Of a stretch of DNA of 64,000 nt, positions 33,575-42,419 are shown piece after piece. The notes below the pieces were generated by a model. The model was not told the origin of the DNA. It did not search any database and saw only the letters and a program-made list of their open reading frames with translations. The stretch lies in contig CALAWP010000051.1 in NCBI GenBank assembly GCA_937895345.1, forward strand, positions 110,492 to 174,491. Direction: 5' to 3'. The DNA is from an uncultured Paenibacillus sp. Lineage in GTDB: Bacteria; Bacillota; Bacilli; Paenibacillales; Paenibacillaceae. How positions within the stretch are numbered: position 1 is the stretch's first letter; every line of letters begins with the position of its first letter. The position numbers and the translations under genes were made by a program.

Positions 33575-34258
33575 TTATGAGCGAGCCTTACGATACAACT
33601 CGCGGCTCTTGAAGCCTGCTCCAAGTATCGCCTTCATCTCTTCCCGACGGCTGGCGCGGGTGTCCTCCTGCTGGGCGCTGTACACGTAACGAGCCCAGTC
33701 CTTGCGGTATCCCGGCGTCAAGGAACGGTAGAAGGCGAGCAGCTCCGGCGCATCCTCCAGATCCTTCTCCACGCTCGGAATAAGCGCGATGTAATCGTCC
33801 ACCGACTGGCTCGGCTTCGAGGACGGGCGCCCGGCTTTGCTTTTGCCTTTGGTATCCTCCTTGAATCCGACAACGGTAAACACTTCATCCAGGCCGACCA
33901 TGCGCGCGAATTTGAGGCTGCTTGTCCCGATGTAGCCGTTCTCGTCGCTGCCGAGCCCTTCAAGCAGATCGTCGCGATGAATATATGTCGCGTAGACCTT
34001 GTTCCCCTTTTTCGGATATGCCGCATACAAATAACCGTTCTCCTGGAGATGTCCGCCCTCGATAACCCGCCGCACCAGCGTCCTCAAAGCTTCCATATCC
34101 AGCGCAAAAGCAAATATAAGATCGTAGGCCGTCCGCTCCCGAAGCTCGGTGTCATAACCGGCGAGATCGGCCAAATAACCGCTGCCTTCCGGCGCGTCCA
34201 GGACGGCGGCCTGCTTGTACTTGTGAAGATTCAGCTTGTCCGCAATCGTTTTTTCCAT
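33575..34258 (-). CDS. YdeI/OmdA-like protein
   Basis: A 227-residue soluble protein. The C-terminal 70 residues (LEDAPELLAFYRSLTPGYRKDWARYVYSAQQEDTRASRREEM) match the YdeI/OmpD-associated domain. The first half contains TAYDLIFAFALDMEALRTLVRRVIEGG and GYLYAAYPKKGNKVYATYIHRDD, with strand-helix alternation like a DUF3052-type fold. The basic, low-complexity KGKSKAGRPSSKPSQS linker joins the halves. The biochemical role is unknown. Confidence 0.75.
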   Translation of the reverse strand: MEKTIADKLNLHKYKQAAVLDAPEGSGYLADLAGYDTELRERTAYDLIFAFALDMEALRTLVRRVIEGGHLQENGYLYAAYPKKGNKVYATYIHRDDLLEGLGSDENGYIGTSSLKFARMVGLDEVFTVVGFKEDTKGKSKAGRPSSKPSQSVDDYIALIPSVEKDLEDAPELLAFYRSLTPGYRKDWARYVYSAQQEDTRASRREEMKAILGAGFKSRELYRKARS

Positions 34259-34409
34259 ACTCTGCAGGTTCTCCTTTTATCGGCTTTTTACAACTCAGAT
34301 CGCTTGGCCTTTCGCAAATTCACCCGAACTCATTGACTTAAGTCAATGAACGTTTGCTCCCCGCCGGGTACAATGAGAATCAATCGGAAACGAAGGAGAG
34401 AATTACGTA

Positions 34410-35160
34410 TGCACGCTTCGAACAACTTGCAGGCGGTTAGCGCGCAAGCGCGCTAACCGCCGGCACGGCGCTTGTCATCATGGCTCTCGCCGCCCTGTTT
34501 TCATTCGGATATGCCCACGGAAGCCTTGTCGTACAAGGCGACCCCGCCGCGACCTATCAACAGCTCGTCTCGTCGCAAGCGCTCTTCAAAGCCGAAATAG
34601 CCGGATGGATCGTCATCCTCATTTGCGATATCGCGGCTGCCTGGGGCATCTATATCTTTTTGAAGCCCGTTCATCGGCAACTTTCGCTGCTCGGCGCATG
34701 GCTCCGGCTGATGTATACGGCCATTCTGGCCATTGCGGTATCCTGTCTGGTCTTCGTGACGATTCTCGCCCACGGCGGCGGCTATACCTCCCTATTCGAA
34801 GCCGATGAGCTTCCAGCGCTTGCGATGCTGTTTCTGGATGCGTTCGATGCGATCTGGTCGGTCGGTCTAATCGTCTTTGGCGGACATCTGCTTATTGCGG
34901 GATTGTTGGCCTTCCAATCAACCGGCGTCCCCAAGCTCGTCAGCCTGTTATTGCTGCTTGCTTCCATCGGCTACATCACGCTTCATCTGGGCTATACGCT
35001 CATGCCGCAATACGGCCGCTTCTTCGAAGTATATGAATATGTATGGATCGTCCCCATGACCGCGGGCGAATTGGGCTTCGGTTTATGGCTGCTGTTGAAG
35101 GGCGGCAAAGTGTCCGTCATTCGTCATCCATTGAATCCGCCTGTTGGACCCGCTTCTTGA
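34410..35160 (+). pseudogene. DUF4386 membrane protein gene with an apparent 5' frameshift
   Basis: ATG at 34410 has a good GGAGAG site and encodes MHASNNLQAVSAQAR before a TAA at 34455. The other frame then carries the family sequence without a break: SALTAGTALVIMALAALFSFGYAHGSLVVQGD and about six helices to 35160 (HLGYTLMPQYGRFFEVYEYVW). That frame has a TAG at 34438 and no start with a binding site before its internal ATG at 34480. The two frames meet inside a perfect 13-bp inverted repeat (34433-34460). Either a real frameshift, a recoding event or an assembly error in the hairpin is possible. DUF4386 function is unknown. Confidence 0.7.
34433..34460. repeat. Perfect inverted repeat at the DUF4386 frame junction
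   Basis: GCGGTTAGCGCGC, two A residues, then the exact complement. Seen as DNA it could extrude as a cruciform; as RNA it is a very stable hairpin starting 23 bases after the initiation codon. Confidence 0.85.
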
Positions 35161-35583
35161 TCCCGCTCAGGCGACTCCGGGGTCATGCCGAGATAACTCG
35201 CCAATTGATGCTGCGGCAAGCGATCGATGAGCTGCGGTCTTGTCCTCAGCAGCGTCTTGAAAACGTTCCTCCGGCGCCGCCGCAATAAATGCCGCGAACT
35301 GCTCCTGCATCCGGCCGAAGTCTTCCTCCGTCAACTGCCGCGTCATGGATTCGAGCTGAGCATGCTTGGCATACATGTCCCGCTCGATATCCAGCGGCCC
35401 GACGACCGGTGCGCAGTCTTCCAGGCACGCAAACGTATATTCGGACGACCGGTCGTCCTAATAGCGGTTGAACACGGCAATCGCCATCTCTTCCGTATAG
35501 AAGTTGGACGTCGCTTTCTTGCCCGACTCGTCGACCGAATATTGCCGGACGCATCCTTTCAGCACAAAATAACAGCTGTCGGT
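35140..35583 (-). pseudogene. Degenerate Crp/Fnr-family regulator
   Basis: Read on the minus strand from 35580, the frames give DSCYFVLKGCVRQYSVDESG and TSNFYTEEMAIAVFNRY, then a TAG, then DDRSSEYTFACLEDCAPVV and DIERDMYAKHAQLESMTRQL, a cyclic-nucleotide-binding-like domain. After RMQEQFAAFIAAAPEERF the frame shifts and continues as KTLLRTRPQLIDRLPQHQLASYLGMTPES, then shifts again to LSGIKKRV, the Crp recognition helix. So there is one in-frame stop and two frameshifts. The N-terminal part is absent: the pseudogene begins exactly where the UDG gene ends. Confidence 0.88.
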
Positions 35584-36153
35584 CTATTTTACAACAGCCT
35601 CCCGAAGAGCGGTCAGGTCCTCAACGAAAAATTTCAGCAAATTCGGGTGCCGGCGCACCGCGAGCGGATGATAGGTGAACCCGATCGGAAATCCTTCGTA
35701 CTCGTGCCAGCTCCCTCTCAATGCCTTGACGGAGGGGTCTTCCTTCCATGGAAGCAGAGCTTCCGCCACCACATTCCCGAAGCCGAACAGCGCTTGCGGC
35801 CGTTTCTCCCGCAGCTGCATCCGCAAATGGGGCAAACAGGCTTCCCGGGCCCTCGGCTTGTCGTAGGCGCGGACCGGCCTGCATTTGAGCAAATACGTGA
35901 CATATACGGAATCCGTGCCGATTCCCGCTTCTCTCATGCCCCGCTGCAGCGTTTCGCGGGTGCCGCACAGAAACGGCCGGCCTTCCCTGTCTTCCCTTGC
36001 CCCCGGATTGTCCAAGATCATGACAATCGGCGCGTCCGGATTCCCTTCGCCCCAGACGACGCGGCGGCGCTGACCGGACAATTCGCATCGTTCGCAATGC
36101 CGCGCGCATGCCGGCGCCTCTTCCTCGGGCAAAATGTCAAATCGGTCTTCCAT
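35584..36153 (-). CDS. Uracil-DNA glycosylase superfamily protein (family 4/5-like)
   Basis: A 189-residue protein with a cysteine-rich start (CARHCERCELSG) and the UDG core: PIVMILDNPGAREDREGRPFLCGTRETL (the usual GEGPGxxEDxxGRPF region in altered form), then VYVTYLLKCRPV, ALFGFGNVVAEALL and a late YHPLAVRRHP. Cysteines in the N-terminal motif, in LKCRP and in EACLPHL could hold a 4Fe-4S cluster as in family 4/5 enzymes. It lies 19 bp after glnS and is probably on the same T-box-controlled transcript. Its C-terminus abuts the Crp/Fnr remnant. Confidence 0.82.
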   Translation of the reverse strand: MEDRFDILPEEEAPACARHCERCELSGQRRRVVWGEGNPDAPIVMILDNPGAREDREGRPFLCGTRETLQRGMREAGIGTDSVYVTYLLKCRPVRAYDKPRAREACLPHLRMQLREKRPQALFGFGNVVAEALLPWKEDPSVKALRGSWHEYEGFPIGFTYHPLAVRRHPNLLKFFVEDLTALREAVVK

Positions 36154-36172
36154 CGCGCCGCTCCGACTCCTT

Positions 36173-37852
36173 TCATTTTTTGTTCCAGGTATCCTTTAAC
36201 GACACGATCCGGCCAAACGTCAGCCTTCCGCCTTCGCCGTCCCTGTTGTCCACACAAAAATAACCATGCCGCAAAAATTGAAATCGTTGACCCGGCTGCG
36301 CCTGCCTGACGGAGGGCTCGATCCGAGCCTCCTTCAGGACAATCAGCGAGTTCGGGTTCAGATGCTCCGCCCAGTTGCCGTCATCCGCCTTCGGAAGGTT
36401 CCGGTCCGGCAGCAGCTCCTCGTACAGCCGCACGTCCGCATGAACGGCATGCGCCGCCGACACCCAATGAATCGTCCCCTTCACTTTGCGCCCCGTAAAT
36501 CCGGTTCCGCTCTTTGTCAGCGGATCGTACGTGCAGCGCAGCTCCGTTACTTCTCCCGAATGCGGATCCTTGACGACTTCTTCGCATCGGATGTAATAAG
36601 CGCCTTTCAGCCGCACCTCGGCATTCGGGCTTAGCCGGTGAAAACCCTTGGGCGGCTGCTCCATGAAATCGTCCCGCTCGATATAGATCGTTCGGGAGAA
36701 CGGGACCTCTCGGCGGCCAAGCGCCTCGTTCTCGCTGTTGTTCTCGACCGGCAGCCATTCTTCGCCATCCTCCGGATAGTTTGTGATCACAACCTTCAAA
36801 GGATGCAGCACGGCCATCGCGCCGACCGTCGTTCCTTTCAGCTCCTGCCTGAGGCCGTGCTCCAGCAGCGAAATATCGACCGTGCTTTCGGTTCGAATGC
36901 CGCCGACCGCTTCGATGAAGCGGCGGATGCTGTCCGGGGTGAATCCCCTTCGTCTCAACCCCCGAATCGTGGGCAATCGGGGATCGTCCCATCCGTCTGC
37001 AAATCCTCCGCCGACCAGCGACCGCAAAAACCGCTTGCTTGTCACCGCCCCCGTAATATTCAGCCGCCCGAACTCTCTTTGCCGCGGAGGCGAAGGGATT
37101 TCCAGCTCCTTCAACACCCATTCGTACAAAGGACGATGCTCTTTGAATTCGATGGAGCATAAGGAATAGCCGATACCCTCGATCGCGTCCTGAATCGGAT
37201 GGGCAAAATCGTACATCGGGTAGATGCACCAGTCCGTGCCCGTCCTGTAATGCTCCGCATGGATGATCCGGTACAGAACGGGATCGCGCAGAACGATATT
37301 GGGCGAGGCCATGTCGATTTTTGCCCGAACGACCTTGGCGCCTGCCGGGAATTCGCCTTTTCTCATTTGGGCCAACAGCATCAGATTTTCCTCGACCGTC
37401 CGGTTGCGGTAAGGGCTGTTTCTGCCAGGCTCGGTCAACGTCCCGCGATACTCCGCCATTTCCTCCGCCGGCAAATCGCAGACATAGGCGCTCCCCCGTT
37501 CGATGAGCCGTACGGCAGCCGCATAGATTTCCTCCGAATAATCCGACCCGAAATAGACATGCTCTCCCGGGTCGTAACCAAGCCATTTCATATCCTCGAG
37601 AATGGCGTTCACATATTCCATATCCTCTTTAAGGGGATTCGTATCGTCGAACCGCAAATGAAACGTCCCTCCGAACGTTTGAGCGATCGTATAGTTGGTG
37701 TGGATCGCATAGGCGCTCCCGATATGAAGGTAACCGTTGGGCTCGGGCGGAAACCTCGTGCGCATCTCCCTGTCCAGCGGTTGATGCCGAAGCTCCTCCC
37801 GTATCAGCTTATGCATAAAATGCTCGTTCGAATGATCCTTGCCGTTAACCAT
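36173..37852 (-). CDS. glnS: Glutaminyl-tRNA synthetase
   Basis: A 559-residue class I synthetase attaching glutamine to its tRNA, close to the usual 550-residue length. It shows RFPPEPNGYLHIGSA (HIGH motif), TFHLRFDDTNP, YPMYDFAHPIQDAIEGI and CSIEFKEHRPLYEWV, a KMSKS-equivalent (VTSKR), and the C-terminal beta-barrel anticodon-binding domains starting near KGTTVGAMAVLHPLKVVITNYPEDGEEW. Many Firmicutes make Gln-tRNA by GatCAB amidation instead, so a glnS here is notable. Expression is controlled by the upstream T-box. Confidence 0.96.
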   Translation of the reverse strand: MVNGKDHSNEHFMHKLIREELRHQPLDREMRTRFPPEPNGYLHIGSAYAIHTNYTIAQTFGGTFHLRFDDTNPLKEDMEYVNAILEDMKWLGYDPGEHVYFGSDYSEEIYAAAVRLIERGSAYVCDLPAEEMAEYRGTLTEPGRNSPYRNRTVEENLMLLAQMRKGEFPAGAKVVRAKIDMASPNIVLRDPVLYRIIHAEHYRTGTDWCIYPMYDFAHPIQDAIEGIGYSLCSIEFKEHRPLYEWVLKELEIPSPPRQREFGRLNITGAVTSKRFLRSLVGGGFADGWDDPRLPTIRGLRRRGFTPDSIRRFIEAVGGIRTESTVDISLLEHGLRQELKGTTVGAMAVLHPLKVVITNYPEDGEEWLPVENNSENEALGRREVPFSRTIYIERDDFMEQPPKGFHRLSPNAEVRLKGAYYIRCEEVVKDPHSGEVTELRCTYDPLTKSGTGFTGRKVKGTIHWVSAAHAVHADVRLYEELLPDRNLPKADDGNWAEHLNPNSLIVLKEARIEPSVRQAQPGQRFQFLRHGYFCVDNRDGEGGRLTFGRIVSLKDTWNKK

Positions 37853-37895
37853 GGCGACGCCTCCTCATGAATGGGTATGGGACAATCGGAAAATA

Positions 37896-38180
37896 AAAAA
37901 ATTCACCTCCAAGACCGTCGTCTTGGGGGCGAATCGTTCGCGGTGCCACCCCAGCTTCATTAATATGTCGCCATATTAACCTCTTCGAGTACGGCATTGC
38001 AGGCAATGCTTATACTCTAGCTCGATAACGGGAGCTCCCGTCGCATCACCCCCCGCTAAGGTTCCGACACGCCGCTCAAAGGCTTGGTTCGGGGAGTGGC
38101 TATTGGCTCCTTTTCAGCTGCCGGAGCTCTCTGTTCAATCGCCTTCTCCCGTACTCTTCTTATCATCGCGTTTCCCTATT
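37896..38180 (-). promoter_or_regulatory. T-box riboswitch (glutamine-responsive) controlling glnS
   Basis: Read on the minus strand, the leader contains the antiterminator sequence GGGGTGGCACCGCG (37939-37952) and an intrinsic terminator (CCAAGAC/GTCTTGG within longer arms, about 37901-37934, followed by a T-run). Stem I has the AGTA S-turn at 38152-38155 and, opposite it, GAAC-CAA-G. The CAA at 38084-38086 is the likely specifier and is a glutamine codon, in agreement with the downstream gene. Uncharged tRNA-Gln should stabilise the antiterminator. Confidence 0.93.
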
Positions 38181-38186
38181 GCATCT

Positions 38187-38215
38187 ATCGTATCAAAGCA
38201 TTCCCCGCGCTGCAA
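38187..38215 (-). promoter_or_regulatory. Promoter of the glnS T-box leader
   Basis: TTGCAG (38210-38215) and TACGAT (38187-38192) on the minus strand with a 17-bp spacer, just downstream of the AraC gene stop and just upstream of stem I. Confidence 0.6.
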
Positions 38216-38223
38216 TCGGCGAT

Positions 38224-39033
38224 TCATGAGCTCCGCTGGCGCTTGCGGTATTGCAGCGGCGAGCAGCCGTTCATCTTCTTGAACAGCTTGTGGAAGCTGG
38301 CGACCGGACCGATGCCGCTCCGCTCCGCCACCTCGATGATCTTGAGGTCGGTCTCCCTCAGCAGCCGCTGCGCCTCCCGCACGCGCACGAGCTGCACATA
38401 TTCCGCGAAGCCGAAGCCCGTACACTGCTTGAACTTGCGGCTTAAGTAATACGGACTTATGAAAAACCGCTCCGCCACGTCCTTCAGCAGCAGCGTGTCC
38501 CGATAATTCGCTCCGACAAAGGCGGCGATCTTCGACATTGTTCGATGCGCAAAGGACGGCTGCGAATCCGGCTCCGGCCGCTCCGCCTGCGTGCGGAACA
38601 GCAGCAGCAGCAGCTGTCTCAGCAGCGCCTCCAGCATGGCGTCGCGCCCCGGCGCATCCCCCTTCGCTTCCGCCACGAGCTCGCGCACGAGCGTCTCGCC
38701 CTTGTATTGCTCCTGCGGCGGCAGCGTTATCACGCCGTTGCGTCCGCCAAGCGAAAAGCCGGCAAGCAGCGAATCCGCGAAGTTGACGACCACGCGCTCA
38801 TGGCTTGGCGTTCCCGCATCGATCGTCCGATGCAGCTCCTCTTTGCCCACGAACACAAAGCTCCCCCGCTTCACCCGGTACGTCCGGTCCCGTATAAAAA
38901 AGTCCCTTTCTCCGGCCATCAAATAATACAGCTCATAGCCGTCGTGCGAATGATGACTCGTCATCGTGAAATAGCCGGTACGCTTGCGATGATCGATCTC
39001 GATCGTTCCCGCGGCGTTATGGAAGATGTACAT
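38224..39033 (-). CDS. AraC-family transcriptional regulator
   Basis: A 269-residue regulator: an N-terminal cupin-like sensing half (HHSHDGYELYYLMAGERDFFI, YRVKRGSFVFVGKEELHRT) and a C-terminal double helix-turn-helix (DTLLLKDVAERFFISPYYLSRKFKQCTGFGFAEYVQLVRVREAQRLL, then IIEVAERSGIGPVASFHKLFKKMNG). It is divergent from the PL11 rhamnogalacturonan lyase gene across about 125 bp, so it is the obvious candidate regulator of that gene, responding to a sugar from pectin. Confidence 0.93.
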   Translation of the reverse strand: MYIFHNAAGTIEIDHRKRTGYFTMTSHHSHDGYELYYLMAGERDFFIRDRTYRVKRGSFVFVGKEELHRTIDAGTPSHERVVVNFADSLLAGFSLGGRNGVITLPPQEQYKGETLVRELVAEAKGDAPGRDAMLEALLRQLLLLLFRTQAERPEPDSQPSFAHRTMSKIAAFVGANYRDTLLLKDVAERFFISPYYLSRKFKQCTGFGFAEYVQLVRVREAQRLLRETDLKIIEVAERSGIGPVASFHKLFKKMNGCSPLQYRKRQRSS

Positions 39034-39159
39034 GATATGCCTCCGCAGCGTTTGCGCAATAATTGCGACTTTTGATGGGAATCAGGCAATATTTAAGACG
39101 ATTATACCTTTCTTTTGCGCTACAGTAAAAGCAAACGCATGTGACGGAGGGAAACGCGA

Positions 39160-41391
39160 ATGGAACGAGAGCAGTTGGCGCAGCTTGAACATTTGGATCG
39201 CGGGCTGGTTGCCGTCCATACGTCCGAAGGCAATTACCTCAGCTGGAGACTGCTCGGCGGCGAAGCGGCCGGCTGCGGCGACAAAGGGCTGATCGGCGTC
39301 CATTTCCATCTGTACCGCGACGGCCGCCGCATCGCAACGGTGGAGGACAGCACCAATTACCTGGATCGGGACGGGACATTGTCCTCCGTGTATTGGGTTT
39401 GCGCCGTGGAGGACGGACGGGAGCTGGAACGAAGCGCGGAAGCCCGCCCTTGGGAGAACGGCTATTGCGAGCTGCCGCTGCGTAAACCGGACGGCGGCGT
39501 GACGCCCGCGGGGGAGGCCTACACATATTCCGCCAACGATATGAGCGTCGGGGACGTGGACGGAGACGGCCGTTACGAGTTTTTCGTCAAGTGGGATCCG
39601 TCCAACTCCAAGGACGTGTCGCATTCGGGCTACACCGGCCCCGTCTATATCGACTGCTACAAGCTGGACGGCACGCTGCTGTACCGGATCGACCTGGGCG
39701 TCAACATCCGCGCCGGAGCGCATTACACGCAGCTGCTCGTCTACGATTTCGACGGGGACGGCAAAGCGGAAGTGATGCTCAAGACGGCTCCGGGCACGAA
39801 GGTCGTCCGCTTCGGCGCTCGCGGCAACGTCGTCTCCGAGCGCCGCATCACGATGCCGCCGGAGGATGAGGCCGCCGGGTACGGGCATGACGACGACTAC
39901 CGGTGCAGCCGGAAAGACTATTACGAGCACATCGTGCGGACGTTTATGGCATGGCATGAGCACGAGGAGGTGCGGGCCGGCCATTGGCCGCCGACGCTGG
40001 AGCAATGCTTCGGCATGGAGGACCAATACCGTTACCCGTTGTCCCGGACGGACGCCGAAGCGCTTGCCGACCATTTCTTCGACGTCTACGCGCCGAGCCG
40101 CAGCGGCCGCAACAACTTGCGGGCGTTCGAAGGATTCGTCCTGCATGGCCCCGAATATTTAAGCGTGTTTCGCGGCGAGGACGGCGAGGAGTTGGAGACG
40201 ATCCGCTATAAGCCCGGCCGGCATGACGACGGCCTCATGTGGGGCGACTACTCCTGGAACCGGATCGAGCCGGGCAACCGGGTGGACCGGTTTCTCGCCG
40301 GAGTCGCTTATTTGGACGGATGCAAGCCTTATGCGATCTTCACGCGCGGCTATTATACCCGGGCGGCGGTCGCCGCTTACGGCTGGGACGGGAAGCGGCT
40401 GCGGGAGGTCTGGTATGCCGACAGCGGCTGGGTGCCGATGGACAATCCGTTTCGGGACACGCTGGGGCGAAGAGACGGGCGGAGCGAGACTTGGGGCGCC
40501 CTGGCCGGCCAAGGCGCCCATTCCTTAAGCGTGGCCGACGTGGACGGCGACGGCTGTCACGAAATCATTTACGGAGCGGCGACGATCGATCATGACGGCA
40601 CGCTATTGTACAGCTCGGAGGGCGTGCTGCCGGAAGGGAGCGCGGCGCCGGGGGCAATCGCCAAGCTGGGCCACGGCGATGCCCTCCATGTCGCCGATAT
40701 CGATCCGGACCGGCCGGGCTTGGAAATTTTTATGGTCCATGAAAGCGGCGTCTGGGGACCGTACGGCTATACGCTGCGCGACGCCGCGACCGGAGAAGTG
40801 CTCTTTGGCGGCTTCGCAACTGGTGATGTCGGCCGAGGCATGATCGGGCAAGTCGATCCCGCCTATCGGGGATTGCAGGTATGGCCAAGCGAAGACGTTA
40901 CCGGCGAGACCGGCTTCGGCCTTATGACGGCGAAGGGCGAGCTGATCGACCGCAAGACGCCCGGCACGAATATGAGCATCAAATGGGCGGCCGACATGAC
41001 AACGCAGGTAATTGGCGGCACGTTCGACTCGCCGGTCGTCATCGACGATTGGAAGCGAGGCCGGCTGCTGACGGCGGAAGGCACACGTTCCAACAACGGG
41101 ACGAAGGGCAATCCGTGCCTCGTCGCCGACATCTGGGGCGACTGGCGGGAGGAGCTGCTCGTGCGCACGGCGGACAGTACGGCGATTCGAATCTATACGA
41201 GCACGGAACTGACCGACCGGAAGCTGTACACGCTTATGCACGACGCGCAGTACCGCGTCGGCGTCGCCTGGCAGAACGTCGTGTACAATCAGCCTTGTTA
41301 TCCCAGCTTTTATTTTGCCTCGGACATCGACTGGGCGAAGGTGCCGCTGCCAATGCTTCATCTGCCGCGTGCCCAAGCCGTTCCGGATTAG
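39160..41391 (+). CDS. Rhamnogalacturonan lyase, PL11 family
   Basis: A 743-residue beta-propeller lyase that cuts the pectin rhamnogalacturonan I backbone by beta-elimination. Family features include DRGLVAVHTSEGNYLSWRLL at the start, a fibronectin-like first domain, and repeated calcium-binding blade motifs DVDGDGRYEFFVKWDPSNS, DFDGDGKAEVMLKTAPGT and DVDGDGCHEIIYGAATID. GLQVWPSEDV and the terminal YNQPCYPSFYFASDIDW are also typical. No signal peptide is present, resembling intracellular YesX-like exo-acting enzymes. ATG at 39160 follows GGAGGG. Confidence 0.94.
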   Translation: MEREQLAQLEHLDRGLVAVHTSEGNYLSWRLLGGEAAGCGDKGLIGVHFHLYRDGRRIATVEDSTNYLDRDGTLSSVYWVCAVEDGRELERSAEARPWENGYCELPLRKPDGGVTPAGEAYTYSANDMSVGDVDGDGRYEFFVKWDPSNSKDVSHSGYTGPVYIDCYKLDGTLLYRIDLGVNIRAGAHYTQLLVYDFDGDGKAEVMLKTAPGTKVVRFGARGNVVSERRITMPPEDEAAGYGHDDDYRCSRKDYYEHIVRTFMAWHEHEEVRAGHWPPTLEQCFGMEDQYRYPLSRTDAEALADHFFDVYAPSRSGRNNLRAFEGFVLHGPEYLSVFRGEDGEELETIRYKPGRHDDGLMWGDYSWNRIEPGNRVDRFLAGVAYLDGCKPYAIFTRGYYTRAAVAAYGWDGKRLREVWYADSGWVPMDNPFRDTLGRRDGRSETWGALAGQGAHSLSVADVDGDGCHEIIYGAATIDHDGTLLYSSEGVLPEGSAAPGAIAKLGHGDALHVADIDPDRPGLEIFMVHESGVWGPYGYTLRDAATGEVLFGGFATGDVGRGMIGQVDPAYRGLQVWPSEDVTGETGFGLMTAKGELIDRKTPGTNMSIKWAADMTTQVIGGTFDSPVVIDDWKRGRLLTAEGTRSNNGTKGNPCLVADIWGDWREELLVRTADSTAIRIYTSTELTDRKLYTLMHDAQYRVGVAWQNVVYNQPCYPSFYFASDIDWAKVPLPMLHLPRAQAVPD

Positions 41392-41514
41392 ACTCGGAAG
41401 CGCTTATCGGTGCTCCGGTCCACGAGGGACACCGCTCCGCAGCCCGCCCGCCATTTCCGCGTTCCGCAATGGCGGCGTAGGCTTGCCTAATTGCTTATTC
41501 AGGAGGAGATCGTT

Positions 41515-42312
41515 ATGAAGGAAGTTTTGCTTTGTTATCCCGGCGGGCGCTTCAAGGCGCTGACGTTAAGCTACGACGACGGGCGCGCGGCGGACAGACG
41601 GCTCGTGGAGCTGTTCAACCGGCACGGCTTGAAGGGCACGTTCCATCTCAATTCCGGGCTGCTCGGAAGCGGCGACCGGATTCCGGCCGAGGAAGTCGCT
41701 TCGTTATATGCCGGACATGAAGTATCGGCGCATACGGTGCGTCATCCGACGATTGCCCGCTGTCCCAATGAGCTGATGGTGCATGAATTGATGGAGGACC
41801 GCAAAGCGCTGGAAGGGCTTGTCGGTTATACGGTGCGCGGCATGTCGTATCCGAACGGCTCCTATAATGAACGGCTCAAGCGGCTGCTGCCCGGTCTCGG
41901 CATCGAATACGCCCGCGTCGTGCAGACGACCGGCGGCTTCGATCTGCCGCACGACTGGCTGGAGTGGAAGGCGACCTGCCACCACAACCGGGAGCTGATG
42001 GCTCATGCGGAGCGGTTCGTCGGCTTGCACAAGTCGCAATATTTGTACCTGATGTATGTATGGGGCCACAGCTACGAATTCGATGCGGACGACAACTGGG
42101 AGCTGATGGAGCGGTTCTGCGCCTTCGCCGGCGGCCGCGACGACATCTGGTATGCGACGAATATCGAGATCGTCGATTATATGAAAGCATATGAGCAGTT
42201 GAAATTTTCGGCCAGCCTCGACTTCGTCTACAACGCCTCGGCAATGGACGTCTGGCTCAGCGTGGATAAGGCCGTCGTCAAGGTCGAAAGCGGACGTACA
42301 GTGCGGCTGTAA
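41515..42312 (+). CDS. Polysaccharide deacetylase (NodB-like)
   Basis: A 265-residue intracellular carbohydrate esterase family 4-type protein. The first motif is TLSYDDGRAADRRLVELF with the catalytic and metal-binding DD pair; GLKGTFHLNSGLLG follows. The metal histidines lie in EVSAHTVRHPTIARCP, and MSYPNGSYNERL is the usual third motif. ATG at 41515 has AGGAGG upstream. Lying 123 bp after the PL11 gene on the same strand, it may remove acetyl groups from the pectin fragments released by the lyase. Confidence 0.88.
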   Translation: MKEVLLCYPGGRFKALTLSYDDGRAADRRLVELFNRHGLKGTFHLNSGLLGSGDRIPAEEVASLYAGHEVSAHTVRHPTIARCPNELMVHELMEDRKALEGLVGYTVRGMSYPNGSYNERLKRLLPGLGIEYARVVQTTGGFDLPHDWLEWKATCHHNRELMAHAERFVGLHKSQYLYLMYVWGHSYEFDADDNWELMERFCAFAGGRDDIWYATNIEIVDYMKAYEQLKFSASLDFVYNASAMDVWLSVDKAVVKVESGRTVRL

Positions 42313-42330
42313 GGAAAAATGGAACAGCAT

Positions 42331-42370
42331 AAAAAACAGCCTTCGGCCAAAGGCAAAAGGCTGTTTTTTT
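42331..42370. terminator. Bidirectional terminator between convergent genes
   Basis: AAAAAACAGCCTT pairs with AAGGCTGTTTTTT around a 13-base loop. It lies between the deacetylase stop and the MFS transporter stop and can serve both strands. Confidence 0.92.
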
Positions 42371-42419
42371 ATGTTGTTATGGTTGTACCGGCTGTCAAGC
42401 GCTCCGTGGCCGCTCCGTT

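Noticed and set aside
41400..41420. GGAAGCGCTTATC as a cre site before the deacetylase gene
   Set aside because: Only the central part fits the consensus, and no promoter was found next to it.
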